Part shown: positions 51,801 to 61,191 of the stretch, in pieces
Layout: every line of letters begins with the position of its first letter
How positions within the stretch are numbered: the stretch's first letter is position 1
Assembly: GCF_001043055.1 (NCBI RefSeq)
Contig: NZ_JYLF01000004.1
Location: forward strand, 372,001-436,000
Reading direction: 5' to 3'
DNA length: 64,000 nt
Source: Pseudomonas weihenstephanensis
GTDB lineage: Bacteria > Pseudomonadota > Gammaproteobacteria > Pseudomonadales > Pseudomonadaceae
Notes under the pieces: generated by a model
Seen by the model: the letters and a program-made list of their open reading frames with translations, nothing else
Told to the model about the DNA's origin: nothing
Databases searched by the model: none
Made by a program: the position numbers and the translations under genes

Positions 51801-52366
51801 TCAGCACATTGCAAACGAACGCACAAAAACTGCCTGTGCCGGCACCTGTAAAGCCTGCCCTCCCGGCACACACATCACAGCCAGTTGATATTTTCATGGG
51901 GAACTCGCAGACCCTTAACCAGGGCAACGAATCAATACTGACGACTCGCAGTCTGACCGATTGCTCGGCCATCGCGGTGCTGACGGACTGGGATGGCAAA
52001 GTTTATCGCACAAGAACACTGATGCACTTGAGCGGTAGCAACGTGGAGCACGGATTAATAGGTGAAGATGCATCAAAACTGCTGAGCTCATTAGACGGCT
52101 CTTTGAACCGTGGAGGAAAAGTCATTCTGGTGGCCGGCATAGACTCTCATTCCACTGTCGGAATGGGGATTATCATTGGGCAAACGACGAATAACCAACG
52201 GCCGCTGATGAGCTTGTTAAAAGATCGAGAAGGTGTTTCCGTCACCGTGGCCAGCTCACTGGGCGTCAGTATTTACCCCGATGGAACATTCAAGCTGATA
52301 GAGGATACGGGTAAAGGGGTATTTACCAAGGAGATGCTCAAGCCTGTGTATGACTTCATAGACTAA
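48851..52366 (+). CDS. Large putative type III effector/toxin with CheD/CNF-like C-terminal motif
   Basis: This 1171-residue protein is not one I recognise. The ATG has GGAG seven bases upstream and follows a HrpL box. The first 20 residues are Ser/Thr/Pro/His-rich with no acidic residue before Glu20; residues 20-90 are low-complexity Ser/Pro. The middle (about 100-800) is helical. Residues about 812-880 contain hydrophobic segments (IFGFLFVGAKAAGGIAKVAG) that could insert in a membrane. At 1033-1062 SLTDCSAIAVLTDWD and TLMHLSGS place Cys1038 and His1059 in a pattern like CheD or CNF deamidases. GC is lower than in the flanking core genes. It lies between an SBP gene and hisF with no immunity gene visible. 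Effector role is inference. Confidence 0.7.
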   Translation: MITSLTPPASHHPYPTTSPEKKVEKALSPTLNTANNADAEPQSNATHQAPPFASQPLPPPRVRRSPNPETDRELPSSSPSSPSRQRTQNGATSGSRNISKWASVATHEEYHAPDATKIAIKNALVQAYKHVIQKTNAYAQAKATNNVAELSKSPAYWKRVTSTSDSLRDRRITLPTDSPLQLNGEPMAGKQISLEQCILANDWILPQNLADIQNLANALSRPPLQSAPYGNFGGGLSWSAPPLSQEMKKNILASVRNNAIALDEFEYLRRSKDALGYLTQSRQWSPEELSDPRAFLTNLLNTPEAYALGKALQTQFKGAPSATSINDWAMTAIAIGIDAKSILDPDNSTNKVAGFDLSSLDLGGKPLREVVKALTEHLANPETPAADFAPVRAYALLARHAPELLVKEVPDSVTYGSPSWISLKAAVARIEAQAPGQALSMNYGKIMQYANISPITAAEKQVEQQASLQAMMYWAINEGILKKNDNNRYTAAQVEHVRGKAKERFIALEKASSAKDTELLTREDMAVKILKEKFGEGIDFKKKCIIPIENWNHLKGPYSVIDLVLSGELSRGIFRSFDTTIPVDTIARSRHEIPDIQEAFKKSFSHYYEGKKNATSTAVRHLISQLPLKDRERLEFGAIKVYEQHNATSSISNLGLNGFGDTTPGRYGVQRSLDENHLGLMIETRYDGKTYHYEINPPQGFIRPITHFKPGLQGEWTKLPPKDNNSFSNYTTYSNKEINEVHAKSDAERRQRESTPKTDEPLQSFNSSRTQYIAQLMANKFFPNDSRNLFEQTQGLTTLDTEVTDFEKIQNFTRIIVPFASAIHSFSKGHTRDGVESLVLDIFGFLFVGAKAAGGIAKVAGQAGSFASKIQKGANILSRAVASGANPFSGGRALFSGTVKLVNTGASLANQGFQFLRRGANSADLLSPIKRTDVIEGSIKTTNNADPLKVIAKRDDSGLLYAYDPKTENLFGPPLKNFQPDNTFSTLQTNAQKLPVPAPVKPALPAHTSQPVDIFMGNSQTLNQGNESILTTRSLTDCSAIAVLTDWDGKVYRTRTLMHLSGSNVEHGLIGEDASKLLSSLDGSLNRGGKVILVAGIDSHSTVGMGIIIGQTTNNQRPLMSLLKDREGVSVTVASSLGVSIYPDGTFKLIEDTGKGVFTKEMLKPVYDFID

Positions 52367-52463
52367 GCCCCTCAAACTACGCACGAATTTCTCTGTAAGC
52401 GCTGTCGAGCACCCACGAGGCTCTACATCGCTTACCGTTGATTGTTATACCCCTCAGCGCAGC

Positions 52464-52496
52464 ACTGTCAGCGCCAGAACAAAGGACGCTGACAGT
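52464..52496. repeat. Perfect 10-base hairpin after hisF
   Basis: ACTGTCAGCG and its complement flank a 13-base loop between the large gene and the end of hisF. It has no T-run in either direction. Confidence 0.5.
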
Positions 52497-52509
52497 TGCA
52501 ACAGTCGGC

Positions 52510-53280
52510 CTAACGCACCACGATCCCGCGTTCAGCCATGTACGCTTTGGCCTCAGGCACGGTGTATTCGCCAAAGTGGAAAATACTCGCCGCCAATACT
52601 GCACTGGCGTGACCTTCAAGGATGCCGTCAGCCAAATGCTGCAAGTTGCCGACGCCGCCCGAAGCAATCACCGGGATACCCAGTGCATCGCTGATGGCAT
52701 GGGTGACGCCCAGGTCGAAGCCGTTTTTCATGCCGTCCTGGTCCATGCTGGTCAGCAGGATCTCACCGGCGCCCAAACCTTCCATCTTCATCGCCCACTC
52801 GACCGCGTCTAGGCCGGTAGGCTTGCGTCCGCCGTGGGTGAAGATTTCCCAGCGCGGGGTTTCGCCCGGTTGGGAGACTTTTTTCGCATCAATGGCGACC
52901 ACAATGCACTGCGAACCAAAATGCTGCGCCGCTTCGCCCACGAATTCCGGGTTAAACACCGCTGCGGTATTGATCGAGACTTTGTCCGCACCCGCATTGA
53001 GCAGGTTGCGAATGTCCTGAATACAGCGTACGCCGCCGCCTACGGTCAGCGGGATAAACACCTGGCTGGCCATGCGTTCCACCGTGTGCAGCGTGGTGTC
53101 GCGACCATCGACGCTGGCGGTGATGTCGAGAAAGGTAATCTCGTCAGCGCCTTGCTCGTCGTAGCGACGGGCAATTTCGACCGGGTCGCCCGCATCGCGA
53201 ATATTTTCGAACTTGACGCCCTTCACCACCCGGCCGTTATCCACGTCCAGGCAAGGGATGATGCGTTTGGCTAACGCCAT
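52510..53280 (-). CDS. hisF: Imidazole glycerol phosphate synthase cyclase subunit
   Basis: This 256-residue TIM barrel, with HisH, forms imidazole-glycerol phosphate and AICAR. The catalytic Asp residues lie in [14 protein letters not shown] and [13 protein letters not shown]. The ATG at 53280 gives the family start. Last gene of the his operon; 10 bases from hisA. Confidence 0.98.
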   Translation of the reverse strand: MALAKRIIPCLDVDNGRVVKGVKFENIRDAGDPVEIARRYDEQGADEITFLDITASVDGRDTTLHTVERMASQVFIPLTVGGGVRCIQDIRNLLNAGADKVSINTAAVFNPEFVGEAAQHFGSQCIVVAIDAKKVSQPGETPRWEIFTHGGRKPTGLDAVEWAMKMEGLGAGEILLTSMDQDGMKNGFDLGVTHAISDALGIPVIASGGVGNLQHLADGILEGHASAVLAASIFHFGEYTVPEAKAYMAERGIVVR

Positions 53281-53290
53281 GACGTTCTCC

Positions 53291-54028
53291 TCAGGCCTTG
53301 TAGCTGTCGCAGAAGGCTTGGGCCTGGGCCACATCCAACGTGCCTTCATAGATTGCACGGCCGGTGATGGCACCTACGATACCGGGTGCCTTGGCGTCCA
53401 TCAGGGCCTTGATATCGCCCAGGTTATGAATGCCGCCCGAGGCGATCACAGGGATGGTGGTCGCTGCCGCCAGTGCTGCGGTGTAGCTCACGTTGCAGCC
53501 CTGCATCATGCCGTCTTTGGCGATGTCGGTATAAACGATGGCCGACACGCCGTCCGCTTCAAAACGCTTGGCCAAGTCGATCACTTGCACGGTGCTGACT
53601 TCTGCCCAGCCATCGGTAGCCACGAAACCGTCTTTGGCATCCATACCCACGATGATTTTGCCGGGGAAGGCACGGCACGCCTCTGCCACGAACTCAGGGT
53701 TCTTCACCGCTTGGGTGCCCAGGATGACGTAGCTCACGCCCGCTTTGACGTAGTGTTCGATGGTTTGGAGCGAGCGAATCCCGCCGCCGATCTGGATCGG
53801 CAAATTCGGGTACAGCTTGGCAATCGCCGTGACCACTTCGCCATTGACCGGCTGGCCTTCAAATGCACCGTTCAGGTCGACCAGGTGCAAGCGGCGGCAA
53901 CCGCCTTCTACCCATTTGGCGGCCATGCTCACCGGGTCATCGGAGAACACCGTGGAATCTTCCATGCGGCCCTGGCGCAGACGTACACAGGCACCGTCTT
54001 TAAGATCGATAGCGGGGATAATCAGCAT
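53291..54028 (-). CDS. hisA: ProFAR isomerase
   Basis: This 245-residue TIM barrel isomerises ProFAR to [20 protein letters not shown] and [13 protein letters not shown] carry the two catalytic Asp residues. Lies between the DUF2164 gene and hisF. Confidence 0.98.
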   Translation of the reverse strand: MLIIPAIDLKDGACVRLRQGRMEDSTVFSDDPVSMAAKWVEGGCRRLHLVDLNGAFEGQPVNGEVVTAIAKLYPNLPIQIGGGIRSLQTIEHYVKAGVSYVILGTQAVKNPEFVAEACRAFPGKIIVGMDAKDGFVATDGWAEVSTVQVIDLAKRFEADGVSAIVYTDIAKDGMMQGCNVSYTAALAAATTIPVIASGGIHNLGDIKALMDAKAPGIVGAITGRAIYEGTLDVAQAQAFCDSYKA

Positions 54029-54067
54029 CTGGCAAACCTTTAAATTCGGGAGTCAGTGACTCGGAAA

Positions 54068-54325
54068 TCAATTCTTTTCGAGCGCCCACACGTCGCTTTC
54101 GATGCTCTCGAACCTCTCTTTGAGGTGCGCCTGCACATCGAAAATCGCGCGATTGTAGTAATGCGGCGCGATTTCACGCGTGAACAGCTCAAGGATTTCA
54201 GCCGCTTCGAACGAACCCAGGTCCAGTTCGAAACGGTCTTCCATAAAGCGTTTGATCTTGCTGTTGGCTTCGTTCTCTTGCTCGGGGGTGAGCGTAAGAA
54301 TCGGCGGCTTTTTGCGAGGCGCCAT
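54068..54325 (-). CDS. DUF2164 family protein
   Basis: This 85-residue soluble protein matches DUF2164: EANSKIKRFMEDRFELDLGSFEA and FTREIAPHYYNRAIFD (split). Its start overlaps the hisH stop (TAATG), so it is translated with the his operon, although a histidine role is not known. Confidence 0.85.
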   Translation of the reverse strand: MAPRKKPPILTLTPEQENEANSKIKRFMEDRFELDLGSFEAAEILELFTREIAPHYYNRAIFDVQAHLKERFESIESDVWALEKN

Positions 54326-54963
54326 TACCAGCGACCGTCCCAGGCCACGAAGTTTTCCAGCAACTGCAAGCCGTGGGTATGGCTCTTTTCGGGGTGGAAT
54401 TGCACCGCGAAGCGCGAACCTTCGGCCAGCGCCGCCGCAAAGTCGACGCCGTAATGCCCGCCACCGACCACTTGGCGAGGATTGCCCGCCGCAATGTAGT
54501 AGCTGTGTACAAAGTAGAAACGCGCCAAGTCCGGGATGCTGTGCCACAGAGGGTGATCGACCTTCTGTTGCACTTCGTTCCAGCCCATGTGCGGCACCTT
54601 GAGGTGCTCGCCGTCTTCGTGCAGGGCTTTACCGAAGAACTTCACTTGCCCCGGGAACAGACCGATGCACTCCACGCCGCCGTTTTCTTCACTGCTGTCG
54701 AGCAAGGCTTGCATGCCCACGCAGATGCCGAGAAACGGGCGGTCCTGACTGACTTCACGCACCAGCGAATCGAAGCCCAGACGACGGATCTCCGCCATGC
54801 AGTCGCGAATTGCACCCACACCGGGAAACACCACGCGGTCAGCTTCACGAATCACGTTGGCATCGCTGGTAATCAGCACCCGACCGGCGCCCACGTGCTC
54901 CAGCGCCTTGGCCACCGAGTGCAGATTGCCCATGCCGTAATCGATTACCGCCACGGTCTGCAT
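54325..54963 (-). CDS. hisH: Imidazole glycerol phosphate synthase glutaminase subunit
   Basis: This 212-residue class I amidotransferase supplies ammonia to HisF. The catalytic Cys lies in [17 protein letters not shown] and the His/Glu in [14 protein letters not shown]. Its ATG overlaps the hisB stop (TGATG). Confidence 0.97.
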   Translation of the reverse strand: MQTVAVIDYGMGNLHSVAKALEHVGAGRVLITSDANVIREADRVVFPGVGAIRDCMAEIRRLGFDSLVREVSQDRPFLGICVGMQALLDSSEENGGVECIGLFPGQVKFFGKALHEDGEHLKVPHMGWNEVQQKVDHPLWHSIPDLARFYFVHSYYIAAGNPRQVVGGGHYGVDFAAALAEGSRFAVQFHPEKSHTHGLQLLENFVAWDGRW

Positions 54964-55556
54964 CAGAGCACGCCCTTAGTGGAAGGCATTTGCCCGGCCA
55001 TGCGCTCATCGAGCGTAATCGCCATGCGCAGCGCACGGCCGAAAGCCTTGAACACGGTTTCGATCTGGTGGTGGGTATTGGTGCCGCGCAGGTTGTCGAT
55101 GTGCAGCGTCACGTTGGCGTGGTTCACGAAGCCCTGAAAGAACTCCTGAAACAGGTCAACGTCGAAACCGCCAACGGTGGCACGGGTATACGGGATATGC
55201 ATTTGCAGGCCTGGACGGCCGGAGAAGTCGATGACCACACGCGACAGCGCCTCATCCAGCGGCACATAAGCGTGCCCGTAACGGGTCATGCCTTTTTTGT
55301 CGCCAACGGCCTGGTTGAAGGCTTTACCGAGGGTAATACCCACGTCCTCGACGGTATGGTGATCGTCGATATGCAGGTCGCCTTTGCACTCGATGTCCAG
55401 GTCGATCAGCCCATGTCGGGCGATCTGGTCGAGCATATGCTCAAGAAAAGGCACACCGATATCGAATCGGGCCTTACCGGTACCATCCAAGTTGATCGAG
55501 GCTTTGATCTGGGTTTCCAGAGTATCGCGCTCGACTGACGCCTTACGTTCGGCCAT
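54963..55556 (-). CDS. hisB: Imidazoleglycerol-phosphate dehydratase
   Basis: This 197-residue enzyme dehydrates imidazoleglycerol phosphate. Metal-binding motifs [18 protein letters not shown] and the [19 protein letters not shown] segment are present. The ATG at 55556 is preferred to a GTG one codon earlier. First gene of the operon hisB-hisH-DUF2164-hisA-hisF. Confidence 0.97.
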   Translation of the reverse strand: MAERKASVERDTLETQIKASINLDGTGKARFDIGVPFLEHMLDQIARHGLIDLDIECKGDLHIDDHHTVEDVGITLGKAFNQAVGDKKGMTRYGHAYVPLDEALSRVVIDFSGRPGLQMHIPYTRATVGGFDVDLFQEFFQGFVNHANVTLHIDNLRGTNTHHQIETVFKAFGRALRMAITLDERMAGQMPSTKGVL

Positions 55557-55655
55557 CACCAGCTCCGCAAAATCATTGGGCGAAAAAGGTGGCCATTATA
55601 GGCACGGGTCTGACAAACAGAAACACGATATGACTGACGGAATGCGCGCTGACGG

Positions 55656-55703
55656 GCAGCGGCTGCCGCAGGCGGCGTCCGGTGGCAAAGCCGTCGTAAA
55701 CCC
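55656..55703. repeat. REP-like element
   Basis: GCAGCGGCTGCCGCAGGCGGCG... GCCGTCGTAAACCCA matches the element at 56808-56929. It lies between hisB and the orphan gene. Confidence 0.65.
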
Positions 55704-55838
55704 ATTCACCGTGCCCGCAGGCAAAAAACAGGCTTCACTGAGAACGAGCCGCTGATGTCCGCCCCTGTCACTTATGACAGTTGCCAAGCGAGAAGAGTGC
55801 GCATAATTTCAAAACCTCTATCCAAGGAGGAACGTGAC

Positions 55839-56489
55839 ATGAGCATTGACAGAATTGATAGTCTTATTCTTTTCACCGAAGGTGAAACATTTGAATGCCG
55901 TCGCCAAGGCCAGACTTTTAAAAAAGGGGAATTTGTCCGATTTCGCATTTTCAAAAACGACTTTGAAATGGAGAAAAAATTTCACGAAGGAAGAATCTAT
56001 CTGGAAAACGACACCTTCGAAAGTGATGAAATTAAAGACACGGACACCATACTGCCCAGCAAAGCTTTAATAGAGATAGAACAGGAAATCACTCGCTCCG
56101 CAACAGAGGCGTATGACGCGATCAAGCATAACTTTGCAGCTGAAGAAAGTGCGGCGTACAAGGCAAATACAGAACTTAAAGATTTTATAACAACAGAAGA
56201 GGAAAAGCTTAGAAAAAAATTTAAAGACGAAAACGCGCAGGGATATTCACCTGAATATAAGCAAGCACTTAAAGACTTAAAGCTTCAACCGGAATATACA
56301 TCGTTGCAACGCGCCGTTAGCGCTTCTGAAAATGCACTTAAGGCCAAGGCAAAGCCTTATCAAGCTATCATTGATCGGTACAACTATATCTCTAACGCCA
56401 GTAACAGGCAAAACGCAATTGACCAAGCCGTCACCCAAGCAGTCGCTGACAAGTTAAAAAGCTGGAAGTGGGATGATCAAGATCTATAA
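55839..56489 (+). CDS. AT-rich orphan gene, hypothetical protein
   Basis: This 216-residue protein is not recognised. The ATG at 55839 follows AAGGAGGAA, an excellent ribosome site. It has no signal peptide or membrane helix, and is rich in Lys, Glu and Asp with likely coiled coil (about residues 75-160). The N-terminal 60 residues are beta-like (ECRRQGQTFKKGEFVRFRIF). Base use is much richer in A and T than neighbours, suggesting transfer. REP elements lie on both sides. No partner gene is adjacent. Confidence 0.7.
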   Translation: MSIDRIDSLILFTEGETFECRRQGQTFKKGEFVRFRIFKNDFEMEKKFHEGRIYLENDTFESDEIKDTDTILPSKALIEIEQEITRSATEAYDAIKHNFAAEESAAYKANTELKDFITTEEEKLRKKFKDENAQGYSPEYKQALKDLKLQPEYTSLQRAVSASENALKAKAKPYQAIIDRYNYISNASNRQNAIDQAVTQAVADKLKSWKWDDQDL

Positions 56490-56807
56490 AAACGGGTATA
56501 GCCAACACGTTCCAGGCAGTCAATAACAAACAACCGGCTGCCTTGCTCAGGAGAAGCCCAACCTAACACCAGCCGATCAGTCAAACGTTCTATAGGCGCG
56601 TTCGGATTAAACATCTGCGACCACGTGCGCGCCTACAAGAGAGCGTTTTAACTTAGTTGATCGGCGCTAGGCATTTAGCATCTCTTTTAATACCCATGCC
56701 CCGCTTTAATACAACTATGCACGCCCTCTACCCAACACGTCATTGCACAGAAACACGGGACTAATAAGGTGGCCATTACAGAGAGCCGTCAACACTTTGC
56801 TCTGACG
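56490..56807. other. Intergenic region without a gene
   Basis: Between the orphan gene and the REP pair there is no credible reading frame. Confidence 0.6.
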
Positions 56808-56929
56808 CGTAGCCGCTGCCGCAGGCGGCGTCCGGCGGCGAAGCCGTCGTAAACCGGAGCGCTCATATTAGCCGCCCTCAGGTTTTACGATCGCTGCGCA
56901 ATCAGACGCCGCCTTCGGCAACGGCTACG
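56808..56929. repeat. BIME-like inverted REP pair
   Basis: A 25-base sequence (starting CGTAGCCGCTGCC) at 56808-56832 has a close inverted copy at 56905-56929. GCCGTCGTAAACC and TTTTACGATCGC sit inside. It lies before the MFS transporter stop. Confidence 0.75.
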
Positions 56930-56943
56930 GGTGCGCGAGAGCC

Positions 56944-58605
56944 TTAGTGAAACAACACCGCTGTTTTCTGCACCGTCACCCACACACCCCACAGCAGTGG
57001 AATACCCACAGCCAACCAGGCGGCGACGGTTAATGGCAGGCTGCCCGGTGCGGCTTTCCATTCCAGCGAGGTGCTGGCGTGCGCACCTTTGTCGTGCCCC
57101 AGCGCCTGCTCGGCTGCCAGTTGCGCATCGGTCATGAAGTATTTGTCGGCCACCGGACGCACCAGCAAGTTGCAGACAAAGCCCAACACCAACAACCCCG
57201 CCAAAATGTACAACGTGATGTCGTAGGCCGCGGCGCGCTCAACACCGATGCTCAACTGGTATTCACGCAGATAGTTGACCAATACCGGCCCCAAGACTCC
57301 CGCCGCCGCCCACGCCGTCAACAAACGGCCGTGGATGGCGCCGACCATCTGGGTGCCGAACAGGTCGGCCAAGTAAGCGGGCACGGTGGCAAAGCCGCCG
57401 CCGTACATCGACAAAATGATGCAGAACGCTGCCACAAACAGCGACACGTTGCCCAAATGCCCCAGGTTTGGCACCAAAGCGTACAACGCAAAACCCAATG
57501 CAAAGAACACGAAGTAGGTGTTTTTGCGCCCCAGGTAATCCGAGAACGACGCCCAGAAGAACCGCCCGCCAATATTGAACAGGCTCAGCAAACCGGTGAA
57601 ACCGGCAGCAATGGCCGCGATTTGTGCCAGTTGCGCCGCGTCCAATTGGCTGAAGGTCAGGTCATTACCCAGCAGCTTGCCCGCGAACACTTCCTGCAAC
57701 AGCGGCGAAGCCATGCCCAAAATGCCGATCCCGGCTGAGACATTCAGGCATAGCACCAACCACACCAACGCAAATTGCGGGGTTTTCCAGGCCACGCTGA
57801 CGTGAACGTGACGCTGGGTGATCATCGCATTCGCGGCTTTTTTTGCGGGCGCGGTCCAGCCCTCAGGCTTCCAGCCCGTCGGAGGCACGCGATACGACAA
57901 CGCGCCGCCGATCATGAACACGAAATAAATCGCCGCCATCACCAAAAAGCTCTGCCACACGCCCACGCCATACGGCCCGGCGAAGTGGCCCATCAAGGCC
58001 GCTGCCAATGGCGCACCGACCATCGCGCCGCCGCCAAAGCCCATGATGGCCATGCCGGTGGCCATGCCACGCTTGTCCGGGAACCACTTGATCAAGGTCG
58101 ACACCGGCGAGATATAGCCCAGGCCCAGCCCGATGCCGCCAATCACCCCGGAACCCAGCCACATCAGCCAGATCTGGTGGGTATAAATGCCTAACGCTGA
58201 AATCAGCAAACCGCCACACCAGCACAACGCAGACACCACGCCAGCCTTGCGCGGCCCGGCGTGCTCAAGCCAGCCACCCCACACGGCAGCCGAACAGCCG
58301 AGGAAGATAAAGAACAAAGTGTAGATCCAGCCGAGCATTGAAATCGGCCAGTCGCACTGCGACGAAAACACCTGCGCGATAAAGCTCATGTCCGGCGCGC
58401 ACGCCACCGGCGCTGTCACGCCCAGCGCTTTGGACAGCGGCAACCAAAACACCGAAAAGCCATAGGCCATGCCGATGCACAAGTGGATGGCCAACGCGGC
58501 AGGCGGAACCAGCCAACGATTAAAACCGGGTTTTGCGATGATGCGCTCCTTGGACAGGAACGCGGGCTGTGAGGCAAGGCTGCCCGCAGCGGTGCTGGTG
58601 CTCAT
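56944..58605 (-). CDS. OFA-family MFS transporter (oxalate/formate antiporter type)
   Basis: This 553-residue inner-membrane protein has twelve or more hydrophobic helices. The first carries MAYGFSVFWLPLSKALG, and YISPVSTLIKWFPDKRGMATG and GRFFWASFSDYLGRKN are typical of the OFA family. It exceeds the usual 420-450 residues by an extra internal segment near 75-90 and a long C-terminal tail. Substrate is unknown, probably a small carboxylate. The ATG at 58605 has GGGGGA at spacing six; an ATG at 58620 is an alternative. Confidence 0.85.
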   Translation of the reverse strand: MSTSTAAGSLASQPAFLSKERIIAKPGFNRWLVPPAALAIHLCIGMAYGFSVFWLPLSKALGVTAPVACAPDMSFIAQVFSSQCDWPISMLGWIYTLFFIFLGCSAAVWGGWLEHAGPRKAGVVSALCWCGGLLISALGIYTHQIWLMWLGSGVIGGIGLGLGYISPVSTLIKWFPDKRGMATGMAIMGFGGGAMVGAPLAAALMGHFAGPYGVGVWQSFLVMAAIYFVFMIGGALSYRVPPTGWKPEGWTAPAKKAANAMITQRHVHVSVAWKTPQFALVWLVLCLNVSAGIGILGMASPLLQEVFAGKLLGNDLTFSQLDAAQLAQIAAIAAGFTGLLSLFNIGGRFFWASFSDYLGRKNTYFVFFALGFALYALVPNLGHLGNVSLFVAAFCIILSMYGGGFATVPAYLADLFGTQMVGAIHGRLLTAWAAAGVLGPVLVNYLREYQLSIGVERAAAYDITLYILAGLLVLGFVCNLLVRPVADKYFMTDAQLAAEQALGHDKGAHASTSLEWKAAPGSLPLTVAAWLAVGIPLLWGVWVTVQKTAVLFH

Positions 58606-58971
58606 TGGTGTATCCCCCATGAATAAAAAAGCTCTCCAGGCACACTCAACCCTGGCTTTGGCGCCTTGCAGCGCACAGCCCTGTTATTGGCTTGAGTTCG
58701 AGACGCGACAATGCGCCGCAGAAAGCCCGAAAAACAGGCGCAGATTACCATTGGGTCGTGGGACAAAGATCAAACTGATGCGGTCTTTTTCGGCAAAACT
58801 GATCCTATTTTTCTCACTCAACTCTTTTCAAGTGTCTACACCGCGTAGTGCAGAGGCGATGCACCGAACGTGGACACACCACGTATCCAACTCCAGTCGG
58901 CCGACACGTGGCGCTATACTCTGCGGCTAACTTTAAAACTCACCTTCACACAGACCTACAAGGACCCGCCC
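58606..58971. other. Divergent intergenic region
   Basis: The gap between the MFS transporter and asmA contains no gene and only weak A/T-rich promoter-like stretches near 58780-58815. Confidence 0.5.
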
Positions 58972-61191
58972 ATGAAAGCGTTCGGCAAAATCCTGGGTCT
59001 GGTGCTTCTCGGATTGTTGCTGATCATCGTGGCTTTGGGCTTTGCCCTGAGCCATCTGTTTGATCCCAACGACTATAAAGACGAGATCCGCCAGATAGCC
59101 CGTGACAAAGCCCACATTGAGCTGACTCTCAATGGCGACATTGGCTGGAGCCTCTTCCCTTGGCTCGGCCTTGAACTGCACGACGCCAGCGTGGCGACCC
59201 TCGCGGCGCCGACCAAACCGTTCGCTGACTTGCAAATGCTCGGTTTGTCTGTGCGCGTGCTGCCGCTGCTGCGCAAAGAAGTGCAAATGAGCGACGTACG
59301 CGTTGAAGGCCTGAACCTGCGTTTAACCCGTGACAAAGACGGCCACGGCAATTGGCAAGACATCGGCCAGCCCGCACCTGCGACCGCCAGCGCTCAGACA
59401 CCGCCAGCCAGTCCGCAACCAGCGCCGCAGGCCAAGACCGACGCCTCCAGCCAGCCAATCAAGCTCGATATCGACAGCCTGACCGTGAACAACGCACGGG
59501 TGGAATACAACGACGAGCGCAACGGCCAGCAGTTCAGCGCTGAAAGCATTCAACTGAGCACCGGCCCGATTCACGAAGCCACCAGCACCCCGGTCAAATT
59601 GACTGCGTTTGTGGGCACCAACAAGCCAGTGATGCGAGTCAAAACCGAAGTCGACGGCAAACTGCGCTTTGATCGCGTGCTCAAGCGCTACCAGTTCGAA
59701 GACATGAAAGTCACCGGTGAAGCGTCGGGCGAGCCGTTACAGGGCAAAACCGTCACCTATGCAGCCCAAGGGCAACTTCTGGTTGATCTGGCAGCGAACG
59801 TCGCCGAATGGAGCAGCCTGAAGATCTCTGCCAACCAACTGCGAGCACTGGGCGAACTCAAGGCCCACAGCCTGGATACCACCCCGCAAATCAGCGGCGG
59901 CCTATCGATTGCCCAGCTTGATCTGGCCAAGTTCCTCGACAGCATCGGCCACACGTTGCCGCCGATGGCACCGGGCAGCCTGAGCACGTTTGAGCTGGTC
60001 AGTCGCCTGTCAGGCACACCTGCGAGCCTGACCTTTGACGAACTGAACCTCAAAATTGATGGCAGCACCTTCACCGGCCGCGTGGCCGTTGAAGACTTCG
60101 CCAATCAAGCCCTGCGTATTCAGCTCAAAGGTGACACGTTCGACGCAGATCGCTACCTGCCGCCTAAAACCGCAGAAGCCGCCAGCGCCACCGCCGCACG
60201 CCAGGCCGAAGTGCAAACGAGCGAAGCCGGTGCCCTGGCCGCGTCAGGCGACACGCCACTGCCTGCTGCGCCGACCAAAAGCGGCTGGAGCACCGCCAAG
60301 CTGATTCCTGTCACGCGCCTCAAGGCGCTGGACCTCACGGCTGACATCAGCTTTGGCCAACTGACCGTGAGCCAACTGCCGATTCAAAACGCTGCGCTCA
60401 AGGCCAACAGCAAAGACGGCCTGCTAACCCTCGAAACCCTGCGCGGCGATTTGTACAAAGGCAACTTTGCCGCCAACGGCAGCCTCGATGTGCGCCCGAT
60501 GCTGCCCTTGGTGAACCTGCAAACCCACATCAACAACGTACCGGTGGAAAAAATCCTGCAAAGCCAGGGTCAAAAACCTCCAATCAACGGCTTGTTGACT
60601 CTCAACAGCAACGTGACGGGCAGCGGCAACAGCCAGAACGCGCTGATTGAAAGCCTCAACGGCACTGCCAACTTCGTGCTCAACGACGGCGTGTTGCTCA
60701 ACGCCAACCTCGAACAGCAACTGTGCCAGGGCATTGCCACACTCAACCGCAAAACCCTGAGCGGCGCGCCACGGGGCAAAGACACACCGTTCAAGGAACT
60801 CAAGGGCAGCCTGATGTTCCATAACGGCGTGACCAGCAACCCGGACATGATCGTGCGCATCCCCGGCATGACCGTCAAAGGCAATGGCGACATCGACCTG
60901 CGCGTGCTGGGCATGGACTACCGCATCGGCATCACCGTCGAAGGCGACAAAGGCGCCATGCCTGACCCGGCCTGCCAGGTCGGCAAAAACTTTGTCGGAG
61001 TCGAACTGCCTCTGCGCTGCCGTGGCCCGTTAGAACTGGGTGCCAAAGCCTGCCGCCTCGACAAAGAAGGCTTGGGTAAAGTCGCCGCCAAAGTGGCCGG
61101 CAACAAAATCAGCGACAAACTTGAAGAGAAACTCGGCGACAAGATCAGCCCTGAACTCAAAGACGCCCTCAAGGGGCTGTTCAAGCGATGA
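58972..61191 (+). CDS. asmA: AsmA family protein
   Basis: This 739-residue protein has an N-terminal membrane anchor (ILGLVLLGLLLIIVALGFAL) and long repeated beta-rich regions, as in AsmA proteins that span the periplasm and are involved in lipid transport and outer-membrane biogenesis. A Pro/Ala/Gln-rich linker lies near residues 130-155. The ATG at 58972 gives the anchor start. Its stop overlaps the mutY ATG (ATGA). Confidence 0.9.
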   Translation: MKAFGKILGLVLLGLLLIIVALGFALSHLFDPNDYKDEIRQIARDKAHIELTLNGDIGWSLFPWLGLELHDASVATLAAPTKPFADLQMLGLSVRVLPLLRKEVQMSDVRVEGLNLRLTRDKDGHGNWQDIGQPAPATASAQTPPASPQPAPQAKTDASSQPIKLDIDSLTVNNARVEYNDERNGQQFSAESIQLSTGPIHEATSTPVKLTAFVGTNKPVMRVKTEVDGKLRFDRVLKRYQFEDMKVTGEASGEPLQGKTVTYAAQGQLLVDLAANVAEWSSLKISANQLRALGELKAHSLDTTPQISGGLSIAQLDLAKFLDSIGHTLPPMAPGSLSTFELVSRLSGTPASLTFDELNLKIDGSTFTGRVAVEDFANQALRIQLKGDTFDADRYLPPKTAEAASATAARQAEVQTSEAGALAASGDTPLPAAPTKSGWSTAKLIPVTRLKALDLTADISFGQLTVSQLPIQNAALKANSKDGLLTLETLRGDLYKGNFAANGSLDVRPMLPLVNLQTHINNVPVEKILQSQGQKPPINGLLTLNSNVTGSGNSQNALIESLNGTANFVLNDGVLLNANLEQQLCQGIATLNRKTLSGAPRGKDTPFKELKGSLMFHNGVTSNPDMIVRIPGMTVKGNGDIDLRVLGMDYRIGITVEGDKGAMPDPACQVGKNFVGVELPLRCRGPLELGAKACRLDKEGLGKVAAKVAGNKISDKLEEKLGDKISPELKDALKGLFKR

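Noticed and set aside
52367..52509. Immunity gene downstream of the large effector-like protein
   Set aside because: The 143-base gap holds only a hairpin; no reading frame of useful size exists.
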